Origin: CAZGOM01 sp964542875
Lineage (GTDB): Bacteria > Planctomycetota > Phycisphaerae > Phycisphaerales > Phycisphaeraceae
Direction: 5' to 3'
DNA length: 50,293 nucleotides
NCBI GenBank assembly: GCA_964542875.1
Contig: CAZIWA010000025.1
Span: 1-50,293, forward strand
Position numbers and translations under genes: made by a program. Shown here in pieces: positions 23,299 to 30,945 of the stretch (position 1 is the stretch's first letter; each line of letters begins with the position of its first letter). The notes under the pieces are model-generated. The model did not search any database, was not told where the DNA came from, and was given only the letters and a program-made list of their open reading frames with translations.

Positions 23299-24222
23299 AT
23301 GAGCATTAAGGTTTCGATCATTGGTGGCGGCGGGCGCGTGGGCAGCAATGCGGCGTTTGCTTTGCAGGCCGCAGGCCTGGTGCGTGAGATTGCGCTGGTG
23401 GACGCCAATGCCGATCTGGCCGCTGGCGAAGCGCTGGACCTGCTGCATGGCGCTTCCATCGCGGGCGACCAGAAGATTTACGCGTGCGACACCGCGAAGG
23501 CTGCGGATTCTGATGTGATCTGCATCACCGCGGGGTCGCGGCGCAAGCCTGATGAAAGCCGGCTGGACCTGATCAACCGGAACGTTTCCATCTTCAAGGG
23601 CATCCTGGATGACCTGAAAAAGGCAGGGTTGAAGAAAGACGCGATCCTCTTCGTCGTCTCCAACCCAGTGGATGTGCTGACGCGGCTGGCCATCGACCAT
23701 CTTTCCTGGCCCGCCAAGCAGGTGATCGGGCTGGGCACGGTGCTGGATACGGCGCGGTTCTGCTCGATGATCGCGGATTACAAGAATTTGCCGGCAACGC
23801 AGGTGAAGGCGCTGATCCTGGGTGAGCATGGCGACACCATGGTGCCGATCTGGTCGACGGCGGCGGTGGGAGGGATTCCCCTGACGGGCCTGCTTTCGCC
23901 TAATGAGCAAACCGAATTGTTTAAGCGCACCCAGGGCTCCGGGGCGGAAGTGATCAAGAAGAAGGGCGGCGCGGGGTACGCGGTGGGCCTGGGCATCGCC
24001 CAAGTGATCCACTCCATCGCGCTGGACCGGCGGCAGATTCTGCCCGTGAGCAGCCAGATGGCCGGACAGTACGGCATCAAGAAAACCTGCCTGAGCTTGC
24101 CCACTGTGGTCGGCCGCGCGGGTGTGCTGGAAGTGAAGGAACTCACGCTGTGGCCCAAGGAAGCGTCGGGCATCCAAGCCAGCGCGCGCGCGCTGGACGA
24201 AACGTATTCGAAGTTGAAGTGA
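23299..24222 (+). CDS. Lactate/malate dehydrogenase family enzyme of the BMC locus
   Basis: The 307-aa product has the NAD loop IGGGGRVGSNAAF, with an acidic residue (Asp35) after the second strand, fitting NAD specificity. Catalytic residues are Asp150 and Arg153 (LGTVLDTARF) and His177 (GEHGDTMVP). At the specificity position 102 of LDH numbering it has Arg82 (SRRKPDESR), as in malate dehydrogenases, while position 107 is Glu, as in lactate dehydrogenases. The substrate is therefore unclear. A role in NAD+ regeneration for the aldehyde dehydrogenase is likely. No encapsulation helix is obvious at either end. Confidence 0.9.
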   Translation: MSIKVSIIGGGGRVGSNAAFALQAAGLVREIALVDANADLAAGEALDLLHGASIAGDQKIYACDTAKAADSDVICITAGSRRKPDESRLDLINRNVSIFKGILDDLKKAGLKKDAILFVVSNPVDVLTRLAIDHLSWPAKQVIGLGTVLDTARFCSMIADYKNLPATQVKALILGEHGDTMVPIWSTAAVGGIPLTGLLSPNEQTELFKRTQGSGAEVIKKKGGAGYAVGLGIAQVIHSIALDRRQILPVSSQMAGQYGIKKTCLSLPTVVGRAGVLEVKELTLWPKEASGIQASARALDETYSKLK

Positions 24223-24229
24223 TGAAGAA

Positions 24230-24257
24230 GGGTCCAGGGTCTGGGGTCTGGTCAGAT
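24230..24257 (+). repeat. GGGTCT-type dispersed repeat, copy 5
   Basis: GGGTCCAGGGTCTGGGGTCT followed by GGTCAGA occupies most of the spacer between the dehydrogenase and the TIM-barrel-like gene. Confidence 0.8.
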
Positions 24258-24299
24258 TTGGACTCCAATGCTGGACTTCTTTAAGGAATGAGTAAGGCT

Positions 24300-25532
24300 A
24301 TGGAAAAGTCGCTTGATAAGAAGATTGCCCGGATTCTTGCCGATCCTTCGGTGCCGGACTTCATCCTTGCCGATGCCAAGGACGCCGACATGGCTTTTGG
24401 CATGGCGGCGCCGGGCAAGAGCCCTGAGAACTACGCCGGTGAGGCCCGCTTTAAGACATTGGCGCAGTTTCGCGAGCAGATCCGGCAGAACGTGCGGCAG
24501 GGCTTGCTGGACGTGATGCTCATGAGCGCTTCGTCCAACGAGCAACTGGCGATCAAGGAACGCATTTTCGATAACACGCATGTCACGCCCGCGGCGCGCG
24601 CCAATGATGCGACGGACATCCACGCGGTGATGGGCGGGGTGTACGGCAAAGAGCCGAGCCGGCCCTTCCGGACCGCGACCATCGACCACATCATGTGCGG
24701 CAAGGAAAGCTGCGCTCCCGGCGAGCGGCACCTTGGCGCGGACCTGGGGCTGTACTCCGTCACGTTCAACAACAACCTTGAGCGCGACCTGGAAGCCATC
24801 GAAGAATACGCCCGGTTCCGGCTGGAAGCCGAGCGCAAAGGCTTCAGGCACTTCCTGGAAGTGTTTGACCCCAACGCATGCGGCGATAACTGCCCGGCGG
24901 ACCTGGGCCGGTATGTGAACGACATGATCGCGCGTACGCTGGCCGGCGTGGTGGGCAAGGGACGGCCGACGTTCCTGAAGATCGCTTACCACGGCCCCGC
25001 GGCGATGGAACAGCTTGTGCAGTACGACCGGTCGCTGGTGGTGGGCATCCTAGGCGGGTCCGCAGGGACGACGCTGGATGCGTTCCATCAGCTTTGGGAG
25101 GCCAAGAAGTACGGCGCACGGGTGGCGCTGTACGGACGCATGATCAATAACGCGGAATCCCAGACGGCATTTATCCAGCACTTGCGCTGGATCGCCGATG
25201 GGGAGCTGACCGATCCGGCAGAGGCTGTGAAGAGCTACCACGGCATGCTGGGGGCCGCGGGCATCCGCCCGTACCGGTCGCTGGCTGATGACTTGATTCC
25301 GACCAAGCGGATTCAGTCGTACGCGGGCTCGGGCATTCCGGTGGATGGGCTTAAGAAAGCCGATGCGGCGAAGGCCGACACGAAAGCGCCTGCCGCCAAG
25401 AGTGCTGCGCCGGTTGCCGCTGCGGCAACGGGCGTGCCGGTGAAGGCCGATGGCTCTCCGGATTTTGCGAAGATGACCCCGGCGCAGAAGGTTGACTGGA
25501 ACCTGAAGAAGTGGAAGAAGACCCTGGGTTAA
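24300..25532 (+). CDS. Uncharacterised TIM-barrel-like (DeoC/FbaB-fold) protein of the BMC operon
   Basis: I do not recognise a named function. The 410-aa protein alternates hydrophobic strands and helices: LGLYSVTFNNN, HFLEVFDPN, PTFLKIAYHGPAAMEQL, VVGILGGSAGTTLDAF, ARVALYGRMINNAE. This looks like a beta/alpha barrel of the class I aldolase type. Lys227 in FLKIAYHGP is in the position expected of a Schiff-base lysine, and GILGGSAGTT resembles a phosphate-binding loop. An Ala/Lys/Pro linker (about 340-385) leads to a conserved-looking tail PDFAKMTPAQKVDWNLKKWKK. The ATG at 24300 has AAGGA 12 bases upstream; the ATG at 24288 would have no spacing. Confidence 0.6.
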   Translation: MEKSLDKKIARILADPSVPDFILADAKDADMAFGMAAPGKSPENYAGEARFKTLAQFREQIRQNVRQGLLDVMLMSASSNEQLAIKERIFDNTHVTPAARANDATDIHAVMGGVYGKEPSRPFRTATIDHIMCGKESCAPGERHLGADLGLYSVTFNNNLERDLEAIEEYARFRLEAERKGFRHFLEVFDPNACGDNCPADLGRYVNDMIARTLAGVVGKGRPTFLKIAYHGPAAMEQLVQYDRSLVVGILGGSAGTTLDAFHQLWEAKKYGARVALYGRMINNAESQTAFIQHLRWIADGELTDPAEAVKSYHGMLGAAGIRPYRSLADDLIPTKRIQSYAGSGIPVDGLKKADAAKADTKAPAAKSAAPVAAAATGVPVKADGSPDFAKMTPAQKVDWNLKKWKKTLG

Positions 25533-25578
25533 GTGACTTGGGACCGCATCAAATTCAATACGTAAATGATTCCACCCC

Positions 25579-26382
25579 ATGCTTATCGTTGAGCGGCAAA
25601 ACAGGCTGATCCAGATCCTGCGTGAGCGTAAGGCCGCGCAGCTGGAGGACCTGTCTCGCGCGCTGGACGTGAGCTCTTCCACGGTTCGGCGGGATCTGGA
25701 GCAATTGGAAACCAAGGGGCTGGTTTCGCGGACGCATGGCGGCGCGGTTTATACGGGACCGGAATCGGCGACGGGGGTGATTCCCGGATCAGGCCTTGTG
25801 GGCGGCACCGGGGGGAACACGGCGCTGGCCGAGCGCATGGCCGAGCGGATCGAAGAAAAGGAAGCCATCGGCAGGGCGGCGGCCAAGCTGGTGCAGCCGC
25901 AGATGACGGTGTTCATGGACGGCGGGTCCACGGTGATTTTCGCGGTCCGGTACATCACGGCGCGCCCCATTCAGGTGGTGACCAACAGCCTGTCGGTGGC
26001 GAATGTGTTTGTGGATGACGATCAGGTGGAACTGGTGCTGGTGGGTGGGGCGCTTTATCCGCGGACGGGCGTGACGGTGGGGCCGATCGCGACGGGGTCG
26101 ATCGCGGATCTGCATGCGGACATGTTCATCTTCAGCCTCGCGGGCATTTATAACGATGACCTGTACAACCAGAATATGGCGATGGCGCAGGTGGAACAGG
26201 CGATGATGCGCCAGGCGGCGCAGTCGGTGCTGCTGATGGATTCCAGCAAATTCGGCAAGAAGAGCCTGACGCGGGTGTGCGGGATCGGGGAGATCGATTC
26301 GATCATCACCGATTGGCACGTGGATGAAGAATGGCGTCAGAAGCTGGGCGGCAAGCTGGTGGTGGCGCCGAAGCCGGGGTGA
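25579..26382 (+). CDS. DeoR-family transcriptional regulator
   Basis: The 267-aa product has the DeoR helix-turn-helix at 5-57 (RQNRLIQILRERKAAQLEDLSRALDVSSSTVRRDLEQLE, then GLVSRTHGGAV). The effector domain shows FMDGGSTVIFAVRYI, VTNSLSVAN, LVLVGGALYPRTGVTVGP and LLMDSSKFGKKS. DeoR proteins usually sense phosphorylated sugars, which here would be fuculose-1-P, rhamnulose-1-P or DHAP. It ends the BMC operon, so autoregulation of the 15206 promoter is plausible. The segment GIYNDDLYNQNMAMA replaces the usual GI...G(L/V)T.... motif. No clear ribosome-binding site precedes the ATG. Confidence 0.93.
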   Translation: MLIVERQNRLIQILRERKAAQLEDLSRALDVSSSTVRRDLEQLETKGLVSRTHGGAVYTGPESATGVIPGSGLVGGTGGNTALAERMAERIEEKEAIGRAAAKLVQPQMTVFMDGGSTVIFAVRYITARPIQVVTNSLSVANVFVDDDQVELVLVGGALYPRTGVTVGPIATGSIADLHADMFIFSLAGIYNDDLYNQNMAMAQVEQAMMRQAAQSVLLMDSSKFGKKSLTRVCGIGEIDSIITDWHVDEEWRQKLGGKLVVAPKPG

Positions 26383-26403
26383 AGTGGTTAAGGGGGAGAC
26401 GGT

Positions 26404-26436
26404 GGCGCGGGGGAAATCAGCAAATGCTTTTACCCT
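26404..26436 (+). repeat. Direct repeat, copy 1 (GCGCGGGGGAAATCAGC...)
   Basis: GCGCGGGGGAAATCAGC followed by AAATGCTTTTACCC is repeated with one difference at 26629-26659. Confidence 0.75.
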
Positions 26437-26461
26437 GGGAAGAGTCAGGCAGGGTAAAAGC
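26426..26461 (+). terminator. Strong hairpin after the BMC operon, possible terminator
   Basis: GCTTTTACCCTG and CAGGGTAAAAGC are perfect 12-base arms around a 12-base loop, 44 bp after the DeoR stop codon. No poly-T follows, so termination is not certain. Confidence 0.45.
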
Positions 26462-26591
26462 CTTTGGGGTATTTGTCGGCACATGCACCCGGGGTATCGG
26501 GTTTTCGGGTTATCGGGGGGCTTCGATAAGTTCATGTCACCCAAGGTGAATGCCATTTTGCGGCATGATCCGCCTTTGGGTTCCTCATGGA

Positions 26592-26660
26592 CACCCGGCA
26601 ACCCGGCAACCCGTCACCCGGCAACCCGGGCGCGGGGGAAATCGGCAAATGCTTTTACCC
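26592..26660 (+). repeat. ACCCGGCA tandem units plus direct repeat, copy 2
   Basis: ACCCGGCA occurs about four times with one CCCGTC variant, and runs directly into the second copy of the GCGCGGGGGAAATCGGC unit. Confidence 0.65.
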
Positions 26661-26793
26661 GGAGATGAGTGGTTTTCCGTATCAATAAATTCACGTTATC
26701 GGGCTTAAATGGCCGATATCTCATTTACCCATGGTCACGGATGATCAGGGAAATACGATCTGACGGCCTTTGGGCCGGCGAAGGGAATCGAAT

Positions 26794-27243
26794 ATGAAGC
26801 GCTCGATGATGGCGGTTACTGCTCTCGGGTTGTCGATGGGTTTGTTTGCCGGTTGCCAGGATGAAAAGACGTTAGAGGCGACTTCGGACACTCAGCCGGC
26901 GACGGAGAGTGTTGAGCATGTTGCTGCTGACGCGCCTGCGCCTGCTCCGGCCCCTGCACCTGCACCGGCGCCTGTGGCAGCGGCGCCCGCTCCGGCTCCG
27001 GCACCGGCTCCCAAGCCGATTCCGACGCCTGTGGTTGAGGAAAAACCTGTGGCCAAGCCCAACCTGGCTCCGCCTGCGGATGCGAGCAAGGCACAGAGCT
27101 ACACGGTTAAGAAGGGCGATACTCTTTACAGCATCGCCCGGCAGTTTTACGGCGATTCCGCCAAGTACAAAGACATCATCCGGGCGAACCCCGGCATCGA
27201 TCCCAACAAGATCAAAGTGGGCCAGAAGCTGAACCTGCCCTGA
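26794..27243 (+). CDS. LysM-domain lipoprotein
   Basis: From the ATG at 26794 (AAGGGA upstream) the product has 149 aa. It has a lipoprotein signal peptide with lipobox LFAGC (Cys21), an Ala/Pro-rich spacer (about 46-85), and one LysM domain at 103-149 (YTVKKGDTLYSIARQFYGDSAKYKDIIRANPGI...GQKLNLP). LysM binds N-acetylglucosamine glycans such as peptidoglycan, so this is probably an envelope protein that bridges lipid and wall. A TTG-initiated extension to 26770 lies outside the signal peptide and is not favoured. A strong terminator follows. Confidence 0.9.
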   Translation: MKRSMMAVTALGLSMGLFAGCQDEKTLEATSDTQPATESVEHVAADAPAPAPAPAPAPAPVAAAPAPAPAPAPKPIPTPVVEEKPVAKPNLAPPADASKAQSYTVKKGDTLYSIARQFYGDSAKYKDIIRANPGIDPNKIKVGQKLNLP

Positions 27244-27280
27244 GGCTGGTTTGGTTGGCTGATTCAAGTAAAGCAAGCTC

Positions 27281-27315
27281 CAAAGCGGGCCGAGGTTTCT
27301 CGGCCCGCTTTGTCG
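27281..27315. terminator. Bidirectional terminator between the LysM gene and aat
   Basis: CAAAGCGGGCCGAG and CTCGGCCCGCTTTG form a perfect 14-base stem with a GTTT loop, between two convergent genes. Confidence 0.9.
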
Positions 27316-27316
27316 T

Positions 27317-27991
27317 TTATGACTGCCACTTGGCCTGGGTGTTAAGACCGGCTTCGAGCAGTTCCAGGTATTGCTCGCCGGGGATGGATTGAGAGCCGAA
27401 CTGGAAGGTGTGTTCGTTGACGGCCTGGATCTCAAGGAGGGAGAAATTTTGGGATTTGAGATGGGCGACGAGGTGAACGAGGCTGACGCGTGATGCGTCG
27501 GTGGCGCGGTGGAACATGGATTCGCCGAAGAAGATGGAGCCCAGGTGTACGCCGTAGAGTCCGCCGACGAGGATGTGAGGGGTTTTTGATTCGCCCAGGG
27601 GTTGGATGTGGGCGGTGTCGCGATCGCGGATGGAGTGGGTGGTGTCTGCTGGGAGCCAGGCTTCAATGCTGTGGGCCATGTCGTGCTTGTGGAGCTGGGT
27701 GTAGGCGCGGATCATTTCCGGGGCGATCCATGCGCCGGGGGTGCTGCGGGGGGCTTGGGCGCATTCCTGCATGACGCGGGTGAAGCAGAGGTTGGTGGTG
27801 AATGCGAAGCGACCGGAGCGGTAGCGCCGGGCGAGGGATTTAGGGCAGTGAAAGCTGTGAAGGTGAATAATTCCGCGTGGGTCAGCGCTGTACCACTCGA
27901 TTTGGCCGGATTTTGGGTCCTGCATGGGGAAGTAGCCGTGACAATAGCCCCAGACGAGTGATTTAGCGGTTAATTGCGGGGGATTTGTCAT
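27317..27991 (-). CDS. aat: Leucyl/phenylalanyl-tRNA-protein transferase
   Basis: Aat adds Leu or Phe to proteins with N-terminal Arg or Lys and so marks them for ClpAP degradation (N-degron pathway). The 224-aa product shows YCHGYFPM, EWYSADPRGII, LHKHDMAHSIEAW, GGLYGVHLGSIFFGESMFHR and DASRVSLVHLVAHL, all standard Aat segments. The ATG at 27991 fits the family length. It stands alone on the minus strand and converges with the LysM lipoprotein gene. Confidence 0.93.
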   Translation of the reverse strand: MTNPPQLTAKSLVWGYCHGYFPMQDPKSGQIEWYSADPRGIIHLHSFHCPKSLARRYRSGRFAFTTNLCFTRVMQECAQAPRSTPGAWIAPEMIRAYTQLHKHDMAHSIEAWLPADTTHSIRDRDTAHIQPLGESKTPHILVGGLYGVHLGSIFFGESMFHRATDASRVSLVHLVAHLKSQNFSLLEIQAVNEHTFQFGSQSIPGEQYLELLEAGLNTQAKWQS

Positions 27992-28255
27992 GATGAAGGC
28001 AGTGGTATGGGGGGTTAACAGGATTGTAGTTAGATGTAGATTGGATGAACAAAATAAGTTTTTTTAATCAAAACACTTGCATTTGTAATTTCTTCGCCTT
28101 TAATCGTGTGAAGTGATTGTTCATCTCAAAAGTGTCTGACGTATTTGAGTGTATACTTGGAAAGGGTTGGGGAACCTGGTTCAGATTACAACGGATTTTA
28201 GTTTTATCCATTTGTGTCACATGTTGTTCACCCTCCACGCCGAGAGAGAGCACCT

Positions 28256-28501
28256 ATGAGCAAGAAGAAAGTTTCTTACACGATTCAGTTAACAGAGGGT
28301 ACGCATGATGAATTTGAGAAAATTCATTTGCGTACGGGGATGACCAAGAAAGCCATTATCGAACGTTTGTTTGTTTGGTTTTCGCTGCAGAATGAAGTGA
28401 TCCAATCCGAGGTTCTGGGATTGCTGCCCGAGTCGATTCGGGCGGACATCGCGACACGGATCCTTCAAAGAATGACCGACGAGAAAAAGGCTGAAGAGTA
28501 A
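28256..28501 (+). CDS. Small ribbon-helix-helix-like protein (81 aa)
   Basis: From the ATG at 28256, preceded by GAGAGAGAG, the product is 81 aa. SYTIQLTEGTHDEFEKIHLRTGMTKKAIIERLFVWF has the strand-helix-helix pattern of MetJ/Arc DNA-binding proteins, with a Lys-rich N-terminus and an acidic C-terminus. The rest (IQSEVLGLLPESIRADIATRILQRM) is helical. It may be a regulator or the antitoxin-like half of a lost pair, since no toxin gene is adjacent. The upstream 260 bases are AT-rich. The fold call is by eye. Confidence 0.6.
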   Translation: MSKKKVSYTIQLTEGTHDEFEKIHLRTGMTKKAIIERLFVWFSLQNEVIQSEVLGLLPESIRADIATRILQRMTDEKKAEE

Positions 28502-28816
28502 CCGGCTTGCCGGTGGCTGTCGGCATTGGCGCGCGGCCGATTTTCAGATCGGTGGCTGGGGTCGTGTTGTGTCTGGCCGGGCGTTGGTCCGGGTCAGGCG
28601 CGGCGGAGACCACGTGCCGGCGGCTTTTTGTTGTGGCCCAGGTTCAGGGAAGCAGGATTTCGTTGGCGCAAGGGCAGACATGCCCACGCGGGCGAGAGCA
28701 CGGCATCCCTGACTGGCCTGGGCTGCGTCAACTGCTTTTGGCTGGTTTTAAAACAACATTCCCGGCCTCTTGAGACAAGGGGCCGGGAATGTTTATTGGT
28801 GCGTGAGGCTTTTGCG
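28502..28816. other. 315-bp spacer before the convergent vWA-protein gene
   Basis: The stretch is GC-rich with no recognisable gene; the frames over it are without homology. It ends in the terminator at 28755-28793. Confidence 0.5.
28755..28793. terminator. Bidirectional terminator
   Basis: AACATTCCCGGCC and GGCCGGGAATGTT are perfect 13-base arms around a 13-base loop, followed by T-rich sequence. It lies between convergent genes. Confidence 0.85.
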
Positions 28817-30676
28817 TTACGGGGCTTCTTTGCGCCACTCGGCGATGCGGCCTGCGGTGAGCAGGACGTATTGGCCTTTGCGAGACTGGATGAGTTTGTC
28901 CAGGTCGTCGCGGCGCTGGTTGGCGTTGATGACGATGATGTCGATGACGACCTCGGGGCGGTCTTTGAGCAGGTCGGCGAGTTTTTCGCCCAGGTGTGCG
29001 GGCATGCCGGTGTCGTTGGTGACGATGATGATCTGGCTGGGCTTGCCGGAGAGGCTTGCGTCGACGGCTTGAGCGATGTCGCCGGAGCCGTTGGCGTAAG
29101 TGTTCATGAGATTAGAGGCGATGTCTTCGACGACGGCGCTGTCGATGGGCTTGGGTTCAGCGGGGTAGAACTTGGGTCCGCCGTCGGCAGCGACGGTGAC
29201 CTGGCCGGTGATTTTGGCATCGGCATTTTTGAGGCCCAGAGGGATGGCGTCGGCGACCTGGCCGAACCATGAGGAGGTGGTGGAGCTGGCGTCGAGGACG
29301 ATGACGAAGCTGGGCTTGAGGGTGAGGCCCAGGAAGTTGGGCTGGGTGAGGGTGAAGGGGTTTTTGTTGGGGTCGTAGCCGAAGAGCTTGTTGCGGGCTT
29401 CGATGCGCTGGCGTTCAAGTTCCTTGGCGTCGGGGCCGGTGTCTTTGTTGACGATGCTGAGGGCGACTGCGCCGATGATGAGGATGACGGCGAAGACGGC
29501 GGCGATGGCCGCCATGATGCCGGCGCGGATGACTTTGCGCTTGGTCTGGGCGGTGACGATCCGGTTCTTTTTAACGCGGATGATTTTGCCAGACGCGGTG
29601 ACGAAGACTTCTTCATCGTCCGCGGCGTGGAGGGGATCGAGCGCGGGGTCCTGGCCCTGGTTCATGCCGGAGCCGGCGGGCGTCATGCCGGAACCGACCG
29701 CGGCCATGCCGGAGCCAGTGGGTTGGGCGGGCGCGGGTTCGGGCTCTGCTTCCTGAAGGGGAGGCTCGTCGGCGACCTGGCTGACGGGCTCTGGTTCGGG
29801 AAGGGGCTCAGGAGCGGGCTCGGGGATGGAAGGCAGCGGCGGTTCGGGAGCGATGACGGTGCTGTCTTCTTCCGCCATCATGGGTTCGAGTTCGGGCTCG
29901 GGCGTAGGTGCGACAGGGGCCGGAGGCGCGGGAGGCGGCATAGGGGCCGGCGCGGGCGCGACTGGAGCAGGGGGCACCACAGGCGCTGCCGGGGGGGCAG
30001 GCGGTTTCACAGGGGCCGGCGCTGGTGCGGCTGGGGCAGGGGGCGTCGCTGGTGCTGGTGCGGGCGCCGCCGGCGTGGCCGGAGGCTTTGGCGCGGGAGG
30101 CGCAGCAGGCGTGGGTTTAGCAGGAGAGGCCGGAGGCGCAGGCGGAGCCGCGGGGGCGGGCTTCACGGGTGCCGGGGCTGCGGGCTTGGGCGGTACGGGA
30201 GGAGCCGCAGGGGTTTTATTGGCAGGGGGCGCGGGAGGCTTGGCGGGCGCCTGGGCCGGCTTGGGGGGCGCCGGAGGAGGCGCAGGCGCGGCGGGCTTGG
30301 CCGGGGCGGGGGCGGGTTTGGGCGGCTGCGCGGGCGGCGTGCTGGGGCGCGAGGTGGCGGGGGCCTGCGGAGTGACCTTTGCGGTGGGGCGGATGCCGGG
30401 TGCGCCGGCCCGGGTTGCGCCCGAGGGGTTTTCAGCGCGTGTGGGGGGAGCGGAAGGCCGGCTGGGAGGGGCGCTTGGACGTTTGGGGCCTGAGGGGGCG
30501 TCGGGGCGAGAGAGGGTTTCAGCTTTTTCGCGAGTGGGGTCTTCGGGCACAGTCATGAGCGTGCCGCACTTGGAGCACCGGCAAACGCCGCCAGCGAATC
30601 CACGGTCCAGCTCGAGCATTGCCTTGCAATTGGGGCATTCGATCTCAATCATCTTGGATTGGCTGGTCTTCGCCAC
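28817..30676 (-). CDS. Zinc-ribbon / Pro-Ala linker / transmembrane / vWA-domain protein
   Basis: The 619-aa product starts with a zinc-ribbon (CPNC at 14-17, CRCSKCG at 32-38). A stretch of about 300 residues of Pro/Ala repeats follows (PAPPAPPKPA type), then an acidic PEPEPE region, a basic segment and one membrane helix (about 385-408, AGIMAAIAAVFAVILIIGAVAL). The C-terminal domain (about 450-610) resembles a von Willebrand A domain: PSFVIVLDASSTTSSW as MIDAS-like motif, SGDIAQAVDASLSGKPSQIIIVTNDTG and EVVIDIIVINANQ. It is a single-pass membrane protein with the vWA domain after the helix, so the zinc ribbon and Pro/Ala linker are probably cytoplasmic and the vWA external. The function is unknown. 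Confidence 0.75.
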   Translation of the reverse strand: MAKTSQSKMIEIECPNCKAMLELDRGFAGGVCRCSKCGTLMTVPEDPTREKAETLSRPDAPSGPKRPSAPPSRPSAPPTRAENPSGATRAGAPGIRPTAKVTPQAPATSRPSTPPAQPPKPAPAPAKPAAPAPPPAPPKPAQAPAKPPAPPANKTPAAPPVPPKPAAPAPVKPAPAAPPAPPASPAKPTPAAPPAPKPPATPAAPAPAPATPPAPAAPAPAPVKPPAPPAAPVVPPAPVAPAPAPMPPPAPPAPVAPTPEPELEPMMAEEDSTVIAPEPPLPSIPEPAPEPLPEPEPVSQVADEPPLQEAEPEPAPAQPTGSGMAAVGSGMTPAGSGMNQGQDPALDPLHAADDEEVFVTASGKIIRVKKNRIVTAQTKRKVIRAGIMAAIAAVFAVILIIGAVALSIVNKDTGPDAKELERQRIEARNKLFGYDPNKNPFTLTQPNFLGLTLKPSFVIVLDASSTTSSWFGQVADAIPLGLKNADAKITGQVTVAADGGPKFYPAEPKPIDSAVVEDIASNLMNTYANGSGDIAQAVDASLSGKPSQIIIVTNDTGMPAHLGEKLADLLKDRPEVVIDIIVINANQRRDDLDKLIQSRKGQYVLLTAGRIAEWRKEAP

Positions 30677-30945
30677 AACAACCTCTCTTGCCCGGAACCG
30701 GGACTGGCGTATTTTTAGGGGAATAGTCGATTAAGTCAGAAACCCATGGGAGTTGCTGAAATATAGTACTGAATCATCTGATGTCGTCAGGCGCATTGTA
30801 GCGAAGATTCAACTGTTGATTTGCGCAAGTGTTTTATCCCCCACAATCCGTTGTGAGGTGTGGATTTTCAGACCGGGCAGATCGTTGATTCAATCTATCC
30901 GGCAAGGCCTGCGCCATCATCCGGCGAGCCTGCTAAGATAGCAGC

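Larger units (their letters stand above)
26383..26793. other. 411-bp repeat-rich spacer after the BMC operon
   Basis: There is no gene. The stretch contains an inverted repeat (26426-26461), two direct copies of a 31-base unit (26404-26436 and 26628-26660), tandem ACCCGGCA units (26592-26630) and short CGGGTTATCGGG-like motifs. The leader of the LysM lipoprotein gene follows. Confidence 0.6.

Noticed and set aside
26592..26630. ACCCGGCA tandem units considered as a CRISPR array
   Set aside because: The units are 8 bases long and contiguous, without spacers or repeat units of 25-40 bases, and there are no cas genes.
29627..30734. Gly/Ala/Arg-rich plus-strand frames (up to 302 codons)
   Set aside because: They are antisense to the Pro/Ala linker of the vWA protein; Pro codons read as Gly on the other strand.
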